Shown here: positions 50,895-60,419 of the stretch, piece after piece | Layout: each line of letters begins with the position of its first letter | How positions within the stretch are numbered: position 1 is the first letter of the stretch | Assembly: GCF_051851555.1 (NCBI RefSeq) | Contig: NZ_JBPDVH010000001.1 | Coordinates: 372,001-436,000, forward strand | Length of the DNA: 64,000 nt | From: Lonepinella sp051851555 | Lineage (GTDB): Bacteria > Pseudomonadota > Gammaproteobacteria > Enterobacterales > Pasteurellaceae | Direction of reading: 5' to 3' | Position numbers and translations under genes: made by a program | The notes under the pieces: model-generated | The model's database searches: none | Seen by the model: the letters and a program-made list of their open reading frames with translations, nothing else | What the model was told of the DNA's origin: nothing

Positions 50895-52997
50895 TTATTT
50901 ACGACGAGATTCGATTACTGCCTCAGCCACGTTTTTCGGTGCTTCAGCATATTTTAACGGTTCCATTGAGTAAGATGCACGACCTTGGGTTTGTGAACGC
51001 AAGTCAGTGGCATAACCGAACATTTCGGATAATGGCACTTCGGCATTGATTTTCACCACAAATTCGTTAGCCTCTTGACCGTTCACCATGGCACGACGAC
51101 GGCTTAAGTCACCGATTACATCACCCACGTAGTCTGGTGGAGTTTCCACTTCAACTTTCATGATTGGCTCAAGTAACACTGGGTTTGCACGGTTAAATGC
51201 AGATTTAAATGCTAATGATGCAGCCAATTTAAACGCTAACTCAGAGGAGTCAACATCATGGTATGAACCGAAGTGTAAACGAACACCTAAATCTACTACC
51301 GGGTAGCCCGCTAATGGACCTGATTTAAGTTGTTCTTGAATACCTTTGTCAACCGCAGGAATGTATTCACCAGGAATCACACCACCTTTGATTTCGTTGA
51401 CGAATTCATAACCTGGACCTTCTGGATCTAATGGGTACATATCGATCACAACATGACCATATTGACCACGACCACCAGATTGTTTTGCGTGTTTACCTTC
51501 CACATCGTTAACACGAGTACGGATAGTTTCACGGTAAGATACTTGTGGTTTACCGATATTGGCTTCCACTTTGAACTCACGACGCATACGGTCAACGATG
51601 ATATCTAAGTGTAACTCACCCATACCTGAAATGATGGTTTCGCCAGACTCTTCATCCGTGTGAACACGGAATGACGGGTCTTCTTGGGCTAAACGACCTA
51701 AAGCAAGACCCATTTTTTCTTGGTCAGCTTTAGTTTTTGGTTCAACCGCTACAGAGATTACTGGCTCTGGGAATTCCATACGTTCAAGAATAATTGGTTT
51801 ATTCATATCACATAAGGTATCACCGGTACCGACTTCTTTTAAGCCGATGGCTGCGGCGATATCGCCCGCACGGACTTCTTTGATTTCTTCACGTTTGTTA
51901 GCGTGCATTTGTACGATACGACCAAAACGTTCACGTTTATCTTTCACGGAGTTTAAGATCGTTGCACCAGATTCAACCACACCAGAGTAAACACGGAAGA
52001 AAGTTAAGTTACCTACGAATGGGTCAGTGGCAATTTTGAATGCCAATGCCGCAAATGGTTCGTCATCGCTTGCGTGACGTTCACCTTCGGTTTCATCAGG
52101 GTTGATACCTTTGATGGATTCAATATCGGTTGGTGCTGGTAAGTAATCAATTACCGCATCAAGCATGGCTTGAACACCTTTGTTCTTGAACGCTGAACCA
52201 CAAGTCACTAAGATGATCTCAGTGGCTAAGGCACGTTGACGCAAACCTGTTTTGATTTCTTCTTCGGTTAATTCTTCACCACCTAAGTATTTTTCCATTA
52301 ACTCTTCTGAAGATTCTGCTGCTGCTTCGATTAGGTTTTGATGCCATTCTTCACAAGCATCAGCCATATCCGCAGGAATATCTTCATAAGTAAATGTCAT
52401 ACCTTGGTCAGCTTCGTTCCAGTTGATCGCTTTCATTTTTAACAAATCAACCACACCCGTGAAGTTATCTTCTGCACCGATTGGAAGTTGTAAAGGAACG
52501 GCATTACCACCTAAGCGAGTTTTGATTTGCTCAACCACACGTAGGAAGTTTGCACCTGTACGGTCCATTTTGTTGACGAACGCAATACGTGGTACTTTAT
52601 ATTTGTTAGCTTGACGCCATACGGTTTCAGATTGTGGTTGAACACCACCTACCGCACAGTACACCATTACCGCACCATCAAGTACACGCATTGAACGTTC
52701 TACTTCGATAGTGAAGTCAACGTGTCCCGGAGTGTCGATTACGTTGATACGGTGTTGTGGATATTGTTGTGACATACCAGACCAGAATGCAGTCGTTGCC
52801 GCAGAGGTGATGGTGATACCACGTTCTTGTTCTTGTTCCATCCAGTCCATTGTGGCGGCACCGTCGTGTACTTCACCGATTTTGTGACTTACACCAGTAT
52901 AGAACAAAATACGCTCAGTAGTAGTTGTTTTACCCGCATCGATGTGCGCACTGATACCGATATTACGGTAAAGTGATATAGGGGTTGTACGAGCCAT
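50895..52997 (-). CDS. fusA: Elongation factor G
   Basis: 700 residues. Translocation GTPase; ISAHIDAGKTTTTERIL at residue 15, DTPGHVDFTIEVERSMRVLDGA near 88 and NKMDRTGANF near 142. All five domains are full length. It lies 97 bp after rpsG. Confidence 0.99.
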   Translation of the reverse strand: MARTTPISLYRNIGISAHIDAGKTTTTERILFYTGVSHKIGEVHDGAATMDWMEQEQERGITITSAATTAFWSGMSQQYPQHRINVIDTPGHVDFTIEVERSMRVLDGAVMVYCAVGGVQPQSETVWRQANKYKVPRIAFVNKMDRTGANFLRVVEQIKTRLGGNAVPLQLPIGAEDNFTGVVDLLKMKAINWNEADQGMTFTYEDIPADMADACEEWHQNLIEAAAESSEELMEKYLGGEELTEEEIKTGLRQRALATEIILVTCGSAFKNKGVQAMLDAVIDYLPAPTDIESIKGINPDETEGERHASDDEPFAALAFKIATDPFVGNLTFFRVYSGVVESGATILNSVKDKRERFGRIVQMHANKREEIKEVRAGDIAAAIGLKEVGTGDTLCDMNKPIILERMEFPEPVISVAVEPKTKADQEKMGLALGRLAQEDPSFRVHTDEESGETIISGMGELHLDIIVDRMRREFKVEANIGKPQVSYRETIRTRVNDVEGKHAKQSGGRGQYGHVVIDMYPLDPEGPGYEFVNEIKGGVIPGEYIPAVDKGIQEQLKSGPLAGYPVVDLGVRLHFGSYHDVDSSELAFKLAASLAFKSAFNRANPVLLEPIMKVEVETPPDYVGDVIGDLSRRRAMVNGQEANEFVVKINAEVPLSEMFGYATDLRSQTQGRASYSMEPLKYAEAPKNVAEAVIESRRK

Positions 52998-53094
52998 TAT
53001 TATTACCTTGTTTTGGTTTAATTAAATTCTTTATATGGGTAAGGCTTCACCGCCAAAATGCCTGATGAAGCCTTGAATAAATACCGTGATCTGA

Positions 53095-53565
53095 TTACCA
53101 ACGATAGTGAGCAAACGCTTTGTTTGCTTCAGCCATACGATGAACATCTTCACGTTTTTTCACTGCTGCACCTTTGTTGTCAGCAGCGTCTGAAAGTTCG
53201 TTAGCTAAACGTAATGCCATGGATTTATCTCCACGTTTACGTGCTGCCTCAACGATCCAACGCATACCTAATGCGTTACGACGAGTTGGGCGAACTTCTA
53301 CTGGTACTTGGTATGTAGAACCACCAACACGACGAGATTTAACCTCGACGGTTGGGCGTACGTTTTCTAATGCCACTTCAAAGGCTTCTAACGCATCTTT
53401 TTCGGTACGTTGTGCTAAAGTGTCTAACGCATCATAAACGATAGATTCTGCGATAGATTTTTTACCATCTACCATTAATACATTAATAAATTTCGCAAGT
53501 AATTCTGAACCGAACTTCGGATCTGGAAGAATTTTGCGTGGTTCAATACGACGACGACGTGGCAT
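53095..53565 (-). CDS. rpsG: 30S ribosomal protein S7
   Basis: 156 residues, complete, beginning MPRRRRIEPR. Primary binder of the 3' domain of 16S rRNA; in E. coli S7 also represses the str operon by binding the rpsL-rpsG intercistronic mRNA. Here that spacer is 123 nt (53566-53688), long enough for such a structure, though I did not fold it. Confidence 0.99.
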   Translation of the reverse strand: MPRRRRIEPRKILPDPKFGSELLAKFINVLMVDGKKSIAESIVYDALDTLAQRTEKDALEAFEVALENVRPTVEVKSRRVGGSTYQVPVEVRPTRRNALGMRWIVEAARKRGDKSMALRLANELSDAADNKGAAVKKREDVHRMAEANKAFAHYRW

Positions 53566-53688
53566 TGCTATTTCTCCGTTGTTTTTTCTTCAGGATACCC
53601 AAAACTCATCTTGTGCTTTCGCATGTTGACTGGAGTTTATGGTTTAAATGTTTAATTTAGACGTTTGGCCTTACTTAACGGAGAACCA

Positions 53689-54063
53689 TTAAGCTTTAGG
53701 ACGTTTAACGCCGTATTTAGAACGTGCTTGTTTACGATCTTTTACGCCAGCACAGTCTAATGCACCACGCACGGTGTGATAACGCACACCTGGTAAATCT
53801 TTAACACGACCACCACGGATAAGCACAACACTGTGCTCTTGAAGGTTATGACCTTCACCGCCGATATAAGAGGTTACTTCGTAACCGTTAGTTAAACGAA
53901 TACGGCATACTTTACGTAATGCTGAGTTCGGTTTTTTAGGTGTAGTAGTGTACACACGAGTACAAACGCCACGTTTTTGTGGGCAAGCCTCTAATGCAGG
54001 TACATTACTTTTCACAACCTTTTTCACACGCGGTTTGCGTACTAGCTGGTTGATAGTTGCCAT
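53689..54063 (-). CDS. rpsL: 30S ribosomal protein S12
   Basis: 124 residues, complete. The decoding-centre loops PKKPNSALRKVCRI and GGRVKDLPGVRYH contain Lys at the usual streptomycin-resistance positions, that is, the sensitive (wild-type) residues. First gene of the str operon. Confidence 0.99.
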   Translation of the reverse strand: MATINQLVRKPRVKKVVKSNVPALEACPQKRGVCTRVYTTTPKKPNSALRKVCRIRLTNGYEVTSYIGGEGHNLQEHSVVLIRGGRVKDLPGVRYHTVRGALDCAGVKDRKQARSKYGVKRPKA

Positions 54064-54142
54064 TAATAGACTCCAGTTTAATTAAATTCAAAATGAATAT
54101 GTTTTTTTGTTTAAATCTATTCCATAAAGAAATAGACGTGGA

Positions 54143-54171
54143 ATTCTAATCCTGAAAAGGATCATTGTCAA
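54143..54171 (-). promoter_or_regulatory. str operon sigma-70 promoter
   Basis: On the minus strand: -35 TTGACA (54166-54171), a 17-bp spacer and -10 TAGAAT (54143-54148). It starts a ~75-nt leader to rpsL. One of the strongest promoter matches in the window, as expected for ribosomal genes. Confidence 0.85.
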
Positions 54172-54281
54172 GAATTAAGCCATTTTTCCATCAAATTCTC
54201 CGCACACCGCCCTTTTTTAAAATAATTTCAAAAAAATTACACCTGACATATTTACACTGATATTAAATTCAGATATTATAA

Positions 54282-54297
54282 CTGTACAAATAAACAA
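54282..54297 (+). promoter_or_regulatory. Possible LexA (SOS) box upstream of the dinI-like gene
   Basis: CTGT-ACAAATAA-ACAA differs from the CTGT-N8-ACAG core at one base. It follows a TATTAT -10-like box and ends 22 bp before the start codon. The gene product is a DinI-family protein, an SOS modulator in E. coli, which makes the site plausible. Confidence 0.4.
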
Positions 54298-54319
54298 AAC
54301 AACTATACAAGGAAACATT

Positions 54320-54574
54320 ATGAAACAACTCGACATTCGTTTTGTCAAAGAACGTGACAATAAAAAATTAGAATACCAAATGGCACTCGTTGAACGTTTA
54401 CAACAGGTTCTACCTCAACGCATTGCGGAAAAATTTTCAGATGTTAACGTCCGCATTCGTTTTTCCAGTTCATCAGGTGCAGATATTTCAGGCTTTCGAG
54501 ATTCTGATGAAAAGCAACGTTTTACGGAATATTTAGAAGAATTATGGATGGATGATTCTATTTTAGAAATGTAG
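54320..54574 (+). CDS. DinI-like family protein
   Basis: 84 residues, similar to E. coli DinI (81) in size and pattern: N-terminal beta strand MKQLDIRF, a helix (MALVERLQQVLPQRIAEKF), VNVRIRFSSSSGADISGF, then a helix ending EYLEELWMDDSILEM that is acidic as in DinI. DinI stabilises RecA filaments and damps the SOS response. An AAGGA site precedes the start. A possible LexA box is upstream. Confidence 0.75.
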   Translation: MKQLDIRFVKERDNKKLEYQMALVERLQQVLPQRIAEKFSDVNVRIRFSSSSGADISGFRDSDEKQRFTEYLEELWMDDSILEM

Positions 54575-54592
54575 AAATAAGAGAGAAAAAAG

Positions 54593-54628
54593 AGTGCGGT
54601 GAAAAACAATCACCTTTTTCACCGCACT
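54593..54628. terminator. Bidirectional terminator from an inverted uptake-signal pair
   Basis: AGTGCGGTGAAAAA (54593-54606) and TTTTTCACCGCACT (54615-54628) pair perfectly. The right arm belongs to a full uptake core (54621-54629), while the left one is one base short. It lies between the convergent dinI-like and yfcZ-like genes. Confidence 0.8.
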
Positions 54629-54650
54629 TCAACCAAGATCAAAAGAGAAA

Positions 54651-54947
54651 TTAGATCGCTCTTGTGCCTAATTGGAAGATCACCACTTCGGCTTGACAGC
54701 TAAAAGTGAAATTTCCTGTCAATCGGAACCCGCCCTCTACGGGGGTAATATCACTTTCAATTTGACAAGGTTCATCTTCACTTTCTGTATCACGGGCTTT
54801 TTGTACCAATTTTGCTAATGCTTTTTCTGCCTCTTCTTGAGTCACATAAATTTTATCAAATTGTGCTGAACGTTCGCTATTATCAATAATTGAACCAACG
54901 TCAAAAGTATTACAACCTACGCATTCAATGGGTTTATCTGATTTCAT
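54651..54947 (-). CDS. YfcZ/YiiS family protein
   Basis: 98 residues. Matches E. coli YfcZ in pattern: CNTFDVGSIIDNSE, EEAEKALAKLVQKARDTESE and the end FTFSCQAEVVIFQLGTR. Small cytosolic protein of unknown role; two N-terminal cysteines (C10, C13) look like a possible metal or redox pair. Confidence 0.82.
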   Translation of the reverse strand: MKSDKPIECVGCNTFDVGSIIDNSERSAQFDKIYVTQEEAEKALAKLVQKARDTESEDEPCQIESDITPVEGGFRLTGNFTFSCQAEVVIFQLGTRAI

Positions 54948-55177
54948 GGCTATTCCTATTTTAATAATGAAAGACTGGGGTTACTTTAATACTAACTCGC
55001 TGTAAAATCAACCTTTTCTAAATAAAACTAAAACGTATCATAGCACCAACACATCAAATATAATTTTGCTGTTGTAATTATGATTAAATATTGATAGTAT
55101 CAAGTTATTATAGTTTTGAAATATTGTTACAGGATTGTTATAAATGTTACTTTAAACACGATGCAAAGGAGCACCCT

Positions 55178-56188
55178 ATGAAATCATTTAAATTGCTACT
55201 GTTACCTATTGTTATGGGTTCATTATTGTTAACAGCTTGTGGGGAAAAATCTGAAACCACATCCGCTAAAACAGCCAACTCTGATGTTGCAACAGCTAAA
55301 ACAAATAACCAACTAGAAACGAAATTTCTTACTGTTGCAACGGGTGGTGCTTCAGGTCCTTATAATATTATTGCTACATCTCTTACCGAACTTTACAATC
55401 AGCTTTATGGCGTAAATGCGAAAACTCAAACCACAGGTGCGTCAGTAGAAAACCTGAATTTGTTGGCTCAGAAAAAAGTAGAAATGGCTTTCGTCATGAG
55501 TGATGCGTTGAAAGATGCTGTAAATGGTACGGGTAATTTCAAACAGCCGATTGATAATGTCACGCAAATAGCCTCGCTTTATCCCAACTATGTACAAATT
55601 GCCTCTTCCGCCAAGTCTAACATTAAAGATATTAACGACTTACGTGGCAAGCGTGTTGCCGTTGGCGCTCAAGGATCTGGTGTCGAAGTCGCTGCAAGAT
55701 CATTATTAAATGGTTTTGGGATCACCTATAATGATATTAATGTTGATTATCTAGGCTATGCAGAAGCCGCCGACGCATTAAAAGCAGGGAAATTAGATGC
55801 GGCGTTTCTTACCAGTGGAATCCCTAATGCCTCTTTAATGGAATTAGGGCAGGGATTTGATTTATCCATGGTATCTATCCCAACCGATAAATTAAATGAA
55901 ATTGCCAAAACGAACAATCTATTTATTCCCATGGATATTCCTGCCAATACCTATGGAAATGCGAGTGCAGTCCCAACCGCTGCTATTCTTAATGCCCTCG
56001 TTGTACGCAAAGACCTGAGTGAAAATGATGTTTATCAGATAACCAAAACTTTTTTTGAGAACCTTGATAAACTCAAAATTGCTCACCGAGCAGCCACCGA
56101 CATTGATCCACAACGAGCAAGCCAAAATTTAGTGGCACCATTACACCCTGGTGCAAAACGTTATTATGATGAAATTGGGAAAAAATAG
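55178..56188 (+). CDS. TRAP transporter substrate-binding lipoprotein, TAXI family
   Basis: 336 residues from the ATG at 55178 (AAGGAG site); the frame opens upstream to 55091 without a signal sequence, so it is rejected. Lipoprotein signal peptide with lipobox LLTAC. The TAXI domain starts at FLTVATGGASGPYNIIATSLTEL, with NLRGKRVAVG-like DINDLRGKRVAVGAQGSGVE near residue 150. It feeds the fused permease two genes downstream. In glutamate or 2-oxoglutarate TAXI systems the ligand is a small carboxylate; here it is unknown. Confidence 0.9.
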   Translation: MKSFKLLLLPIVMGSLLLTACGEKSETTSAKTANSDVATAKTNNQLETKFLTVATGGASGPYNIIATSLTELYNQLYGVNAKTQTTGASVENLNLLAQKKVEMAFVMSDALKDAVNGTGNFKQPIDNVTQIASLYPNYVQIASSAKSNIKDINDLRGKRVAVGAQGSGVEVAARSLLNGFGITYNDINVDYLGYAEAADALKAGKLDAAFLTSGIPNASLMELGQGFDLSMVSIPTDKLNEIAKTNNLFIPMDIPANTYGNASAVPTAAILNALVVRKDLSENDVYQITKTFFENLDKLKIAHRAATDIDPQRASQNLVAPLHPGAKRYYDEIGKK

Positions 56189-56200
56189 TCGTCTCTTTTT

Positions 56201-56740
56201 ATGATGAAGACATCTAAAATAACAGGTTATCCTCCATATGCTTTAAATAGCCTGTTATTTTCTTTCCTTATAATCATGATTACCTTATGGCCAATTACAC
56301 ATATCGTGATTCAAAGTGCGTTGCCAAATAACCAAGTTTTACGTTGTGTATGGAACAGTGACAAATTCAGCTTGAAATGGCAGCATTCGGTTGAAAAACA
56401 ATATTGGCAGGAAAATTATCAATTACAAGGAAAGCAATTTTTATTAGTCGATACCTATATACAAACCTTTGGAGCAGGCACGCCGTCCACTGGTCATTAT
56501 ATTAACGCTCCCCAAGGATATGTCGGCTTTGAAAGTCAGTTATCTTTCACCGAATTAAATTGGGTGGTTTCACCTGTTATGCAAGGTGTCATTTTATCAG
56601 ACAAAGGGAGTTTCCCTATTTTTCAGAAAGTCCCTAGCTACACTACCGTACATATTTCCCCAATAACGTACCCTTATATCAAGTGGTTATTTATGGAGCA
56701 TTGCAACTATGACAACAAAAAACAATATACCCACCGATGA
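56201..56740 (+). CDS. DUF1850 domain protein of TAXI-TRAP operon
   Basis: 179 residues. An N-terminal membrane segment (~16-38) is followed by a DUF1850-type domain: FSLKWQHSVEKQYWQENYQL, then a FGAGTPSTGH block near 90. Genes of this family sit between TAXI binding proteins and fused TRAP permeases in many genomes, so it is thought to be a third component. Molecular role unproven. Its end overlaps the permease start by 32 bp. Confidence 0.78.
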   Translation: MMKTSKITGYPPYALNSLLFSFLIIMITLWPITHIVIQSALPNNQVLRCVWNSDKFSLKWQHSVEKQYWQENYQLQGKQFLLVDTYIQTFGAGTPSTGHYINAPQGYVGFESQLSFTELNWVVSPVMQGVILSDKGSFPIFQKVPSYTTVHISPITYPYIKWLFMEHCNYDNKKQYTHR

Positions 56741-58688
56741 ATCCATGGTTGATACTCAAGCCATTTTAGAACAATTTGATAAAGAATCGGTGACTCGACA
56801 CTCTCAAGGTAGACGAGTGAAAATACTTATCTCTATGCTCGCCATGGCTTATTCTTTATTTCATCTCTATATCACATTCAATCCATTGCCCGAATTAGTA
56901 CAACGTTCAGTGCATGTTTCCGTGGGATTGGCCTTGATCTTTTTATTGTATCCAGCGACTACTCGAAGTTCTCGCACAACGGTGGCTTGGTATGATTGGC
57001 TATGGATGTTAGCCTCCCTCTCTGGTGCTGTTTATCTCTCGTTTCAATATCAAGAAATTATGACTGTACGAGGGGGCATACCCAATACATTGGATGTGAT
57101 GATTTCAATTATTACGGTTCTCGCAGTATTAGAAGGAGCAAGACGAATGACGGGTTGGATATTGCCTATTTTTGCTCTCATTTTTCTCTGCTATCCATTT
57201 ATCAGCCACTTGGATTTTATGCCTGATAGATTACTGACTCGACCTTATGATTTAGGTGATATTTTTGGACAGCTTTATCTTAAAACAGAGGGGATTTACT
57301 CTACCGCTATTGGGGCATCTGTTACCTTTATCTTCTTATTTATTTTATTCGGGGCATTCTTAGCTCGCTCAGGAATGGGGCAGTTATTTAACGACTTAGC
57401 CCTTGCTCTGGCGGGTCACAAACAAGGTGGCCCCGCCAAAGTTGCCGTGATTTCCAGTGGTTTTATGGGCAGTATTAACGGAGCAGCCGTAGCAAATGTC
57501 GTTGGAACAGGAGCATTCACCATTCCACTCATGAAAAAAATTGGCTACAACAAAGAATTTGCAGGTGCCGTCGAAGCCAGTGCATCTGTCGGTGGGCAGA
57601 TTCTCCCACCGATTATGGGAGCCGCCGCCTTTATTATGGCTCAAACCACTGGTGTCGCCTATTCTACCATCGCTCTCGCTGCTGTATTACCAGCATTACT
57701 CTATTATTTAGGGGTGATTATGCAGGTTCATTTCCGTGCGGGGAAAAATAATCTAAGGGGCATACCAAAAGCTGATTTACCCAAAATTAAGGAAGTGCTT
57801 AAGATGCGTGGGCATATGTTATTACCGATCGTTGCCTTAGTCTATTTTCTCGCCAATAATATTCCTGTCAGTTATGCTGCTGCCTATACGATTGGTTTTA
57901 CTGTTATAGTCAGTTGGCTACGTACTGAAACACGCATGGGCATCCGAGAAATTCTAGAAGCCTTACAAGATGGCGCCAAGCAATCATTATCCGTGATGGT
58001 TGCTTGTGCGGTAGTTGGCATTGTAATTGGGGTGGTAAACCTCACCAGTTTTGGCACGGTAATGACATCCTCTATTGTCACTTTAGGGGCAGGATCATTA
58101 TTTTTAACATTGGTCTTAACCATGTTAGCCTCTATGATATTAGGTATGGGTATTCCCTCTATTCCAGCCTATATCATCACCGCAACCATGGCAGCACCTG
58201 CATTAGCAGATTTTGGCATTCCTGTCTTAATTGCGCATATGTTTGTGTTTTATTTTGGTATCTTCGCTAATATCACCCCTCCTGTTGCATTAGCCGCATT
58301 CGCTGGCGCAGGTATTGCTGGTGGCGATCCGATGAAAACAGGCTGGCAATCCCTTAAATTGGCATTAGCGGGATTTATTGTCCCCTTTATGTTTGTATAT
58401 AATCCCACCATATTATTGATTGATGCCACTGATCTTAGCGTGACAGCAAGAGAATTTACCATGCCCACCTGTTATGCCATTGCAACAGTTGCTATCACCT
58501 CTATTATTGGTGTTATTGCGCTTTCAGCTGCATTAGAGGGCTACTTCAAAGCACCTATTGCCATTTGGCAACGTCTATTAATTGCCGTGGGGGCGTTTTG
58601 TTTAATTGTTCCTGAAACGATGACTGATCTAATAGGGATTGTCATTGTCTTTAGCATTTGGGGATTGAATATCAGAAATAAGAAATAA
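56709..58688 (+). CDS. TRAP transporter fused permease (DctQ-DctM), TAXI type
   Basis: 659 residues, small (Q) and large (M) membrane subunits in one polypeptide. The first ~180 residues hold four hydrophobic segments (DctQ part); the rest has twelve or so (DctM part) with GFMGSINGAAVANVVGTGAFTIPLMKK near residue 255 and SASVGGQILPPIMGAAAFIMA near 295. Sodium-driven uptake with the TAXI protein is expected. The start at 56709 overlaps the DUF1850 gene. Confidence 0.92.
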   Translation: MTTKNNIPTDESMVDTQAILEQFDKESVTRHSQGRRVKILISMLAMAYSLFHLYITFNPLPELVQRSVHVSVGLALIFLLYPATTRSSRTTVAWYDWLWMLASLSGAVYLSFQYQEIMTVRGGIPNTLDVMISIITVLAVLEGARRMTGWILPIFALIFLCYPFISHLDFMPDRLLTRPYDLGDIFGQLYLKTEGIYSTAIGASVTFIFLFILFGAFLARSGMGQLFNDLALALAGHKQGGPAKVAVISSGFMGSINGAAVANVVGTGAFTIPLMKKIGYNKEFAGAVEASASVGGQILPPIMGAAAFIMAQTTGVAYSTIALAAVLPALLYYLGVIMQVHFRAGKNNLRGIPKADLPKIKEVLKMRGHMLLPIVALVYFLANNIPVSYAAAYTIGFTVIVSWLRTETRMGIREILEALQDGAKQSLSVMVACAVVGIVIGVVNLTSFGTVMTSSIVTLGAGSLFLTLVLTMLASMILGMGIPSIPAYIITATMAAPALADFGIPVLIAHMFVFYFGIFANITPPVALAAFAGAGIAGGDPMKTGWQSLKLALAGFIVPFMFVYNPTILLIDATDLSVTAREFTMPTCYAIATVAITSIIGVIALSAALEGYFKAPIAIWQRLLIAVGAFCLIVPETMTDLIGIVIVFSIWGLNIRNKK

Positions 58689-58696
58689 TATACATA

Positions 58697-58734
58697 AAAA
58701 AAGTGATTGATGTTACGTTATCAATCACTTTTTT
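58697..58734. terminator. Bidirectional terminator, TRAP operon / fru operon
   Basis: AAAAAAGTGATTGAT (58697-58711) pairs perfectly with ATCAATCACTTTTTT (58720-58734), 8-nt loop, T runs on both strands. Confidence 0.88.
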
Positions 58735-58751
58735 CTTTTAAACTACGGTCA

Positions 58752-60416
58752 TTATTTCACAAGTTTCGGCTTAATCACAGAATACAACACACCTGTCACT
58801 AATGAACCGACTGCAATCGCACATAAATACATCAATGGTTGTGAAACCAACGGCACCACAAATACCCCACCATGTGGTGCAGGTAAGCTGATATTTAAGC
58901 TCATTGAAATTGCCCCCGCTGTCGCGCCACCGAGTACGCTTGATAAAATCACACGTAATGGGTCAGCCGCCACAAATGGTAAGGCACCCTCAGAAATAAA
59001 ACAAAGTCCTAACACAAAACCGGCATTACCCGCATTGCGTTGAGCGTCGTCAAATTTACTTCGAGCAATCCATGTGGCAATGGCCATACCGATTGGTGGC
59101 ACCATACCCGCTGCCATCACCGCTGCCATTGGTGTCGTAATACCTGATGTAATCAAACCCGTACCAAACACATAAGCCGCTTTATTGACTGGGCCACCCA
59201 TATCAATACACATCATACCGCCGAGCAAGGCACCAAATAAAATGGCATTGGTTGAACCTAAACCGGCTAACCAACTTTCTAACCATTTCATGGCAAAAGC
59301 CACTGGTGGATTTAAATAATGAATAAGCAACCAACCCACAATAGCGGTACCAAATAAAGGCAAAATTAAAATCGGTTTTAACGCACTCATGCTGGCCGGT
59401 AATTTGATAAATTGATTTAACCCTTTCACCACATAACCAGCAAGGAAACCAGCGATAATTCCACCTAGAATCCCAGCACCGGCACTGGCAGCAAGCGAAC
59501 CACCGACTAAACCGACTGCCAATCCGGGACGGTCGGCAATGGAATATGCCACATAACCGGCGAACACGGCAATCATCAAGCCAAATGCCGCACCACCCAA
59601 TGTCATCATATCGTGACCAAAGGTACCTACATTTTCTTCATTACCTACATAAATACCACCAAGGGCAAAAGCAATAGCAATCAATAAACCACCTGCGACG
59701 ACAATCGGCAACATATGCGACACACCTGTCATCAAGTGTTTATACACCCCCTTGCGTTCCGCTTTACCGCTTTCTGTTTTATCACCAAGTTGAGGTTGAT
59801 ATACTTTGGCCTCCACAAAGGCTTTTTCAAATTCCTGTGCAGTTTTCTTCAAGGCTAACCCTGTGGAAGTCCGATACATCGGCTTGCCTTGAAATTTATC
59901 CAAGTTCACATCAATATCCGCCGCCACAAACACTAAATCGGCTTGCGCCAGTTCTTCATCGGTAATCGGCGTGCCTGCCCCAACTTGACCTCGAGTTTCC
60001 ACTCGCACATTCCACCCCATTTTTTTACCATAGGCTTCAATGGCTTCGGCAGACATAAAGGTATGTGCCACGCCGGTTGGACAGGCAGTAACCGCCACGA
60101 TATTACGTCCAGAAATTGTGCCATTTTGCACCGCAGTTTGTGCTGGTGCAACGTAATCCACCGCATTATTGTGTACCTGTTCTAAAGCTGATTCAGGAGA
60201 TTGGAAAGCGGTTTCTATCTCCACTAACGCCACTTTTTTACCTGAAAGTGCGGTTAAATTGGGTAAGGTTTTCCCCACCACTAAGGCTACATCCGCAGAT
60301 TCTGCTTGTTCGACGAGCTCAACACCTTGAGTTTGAGCGATTTGAGTTAAACGTTGGCGAATTAAAAAGGCTTTGGCCTGTCCAACGTTTTCAGAAAATG
60401 TAATAAAAATACGCAT
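58752..60416 (-). CDS. fruA: PTS fructose-specific EIIBC component FruA
   Basis: 554 residues. It imports fructose and phosphorylates it at C1. The partial EIIB' domain (~1-100) is followed by EIIB with phospho-Cys112 in AVTACPTGVAHTFM and EIIC (~225-554), about ten membrane segments, with the GMMCIDMGGPVNKAAY loop (near 400). Third gene of fruBKA, 3 bp after fruK. An uptake signal lies at 60246-60254. Confidence 0.95.
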   Translation of the reverse strand: MRIFITFSENVGQAKAFLIRQRLTQIAQTQGVELVEQAESADVALVVGKTLPNLTALSGKKVALVEIETAFQSPESALEQVHNNAVDYVAPAQTAVQNGTISGRNIVAVTACPTGVAHTFMSAEAIEAYGKKMGWNVRVETRGQVGAGTPITDEELAQADLVFVAADIDVNLDKFQGKPMYRTSTGLALKKTAQEFEKAFVEAKVYQPQLGDKTESGKAERKGVYKHLMTGVSHMLPIVVAGGLLIAIAFALGGIYVGNEENVGTFGHDMMTLGGAAFGLMIAVFAGYVAYSIADRPGLAVGLVGGSLAASAGAGILGGIIAGFLAGYVVKGLNQFIKLPASMSALKPILILPLFGTAIVGWLLIHYLNPPVAFAMKWLESWLAGLGSTNAILFGALLGGMMCIDMGGPVNKAAYVFGTGLITSGITTPMAAVMAAGMVPPIGMAIATWIARSKFDDAQRNAGNAGFVLGLCFISEGALPFVAADPLRVILSSVLGGATAGAISMSLNISLPAPHGGVFVVPLVSQPLMYLCAIAVGSLVTGVLYSVIKPKLVK

Positions 60417-60419
60417 AAT

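Noticed and set aside
49641..54063. tRNA genes near tuf, as around tufB in enterics.
   Set aside because: This is the str operon copy; no cloverleaf or CCA-ended tRNA sequence is visible in the flanks.
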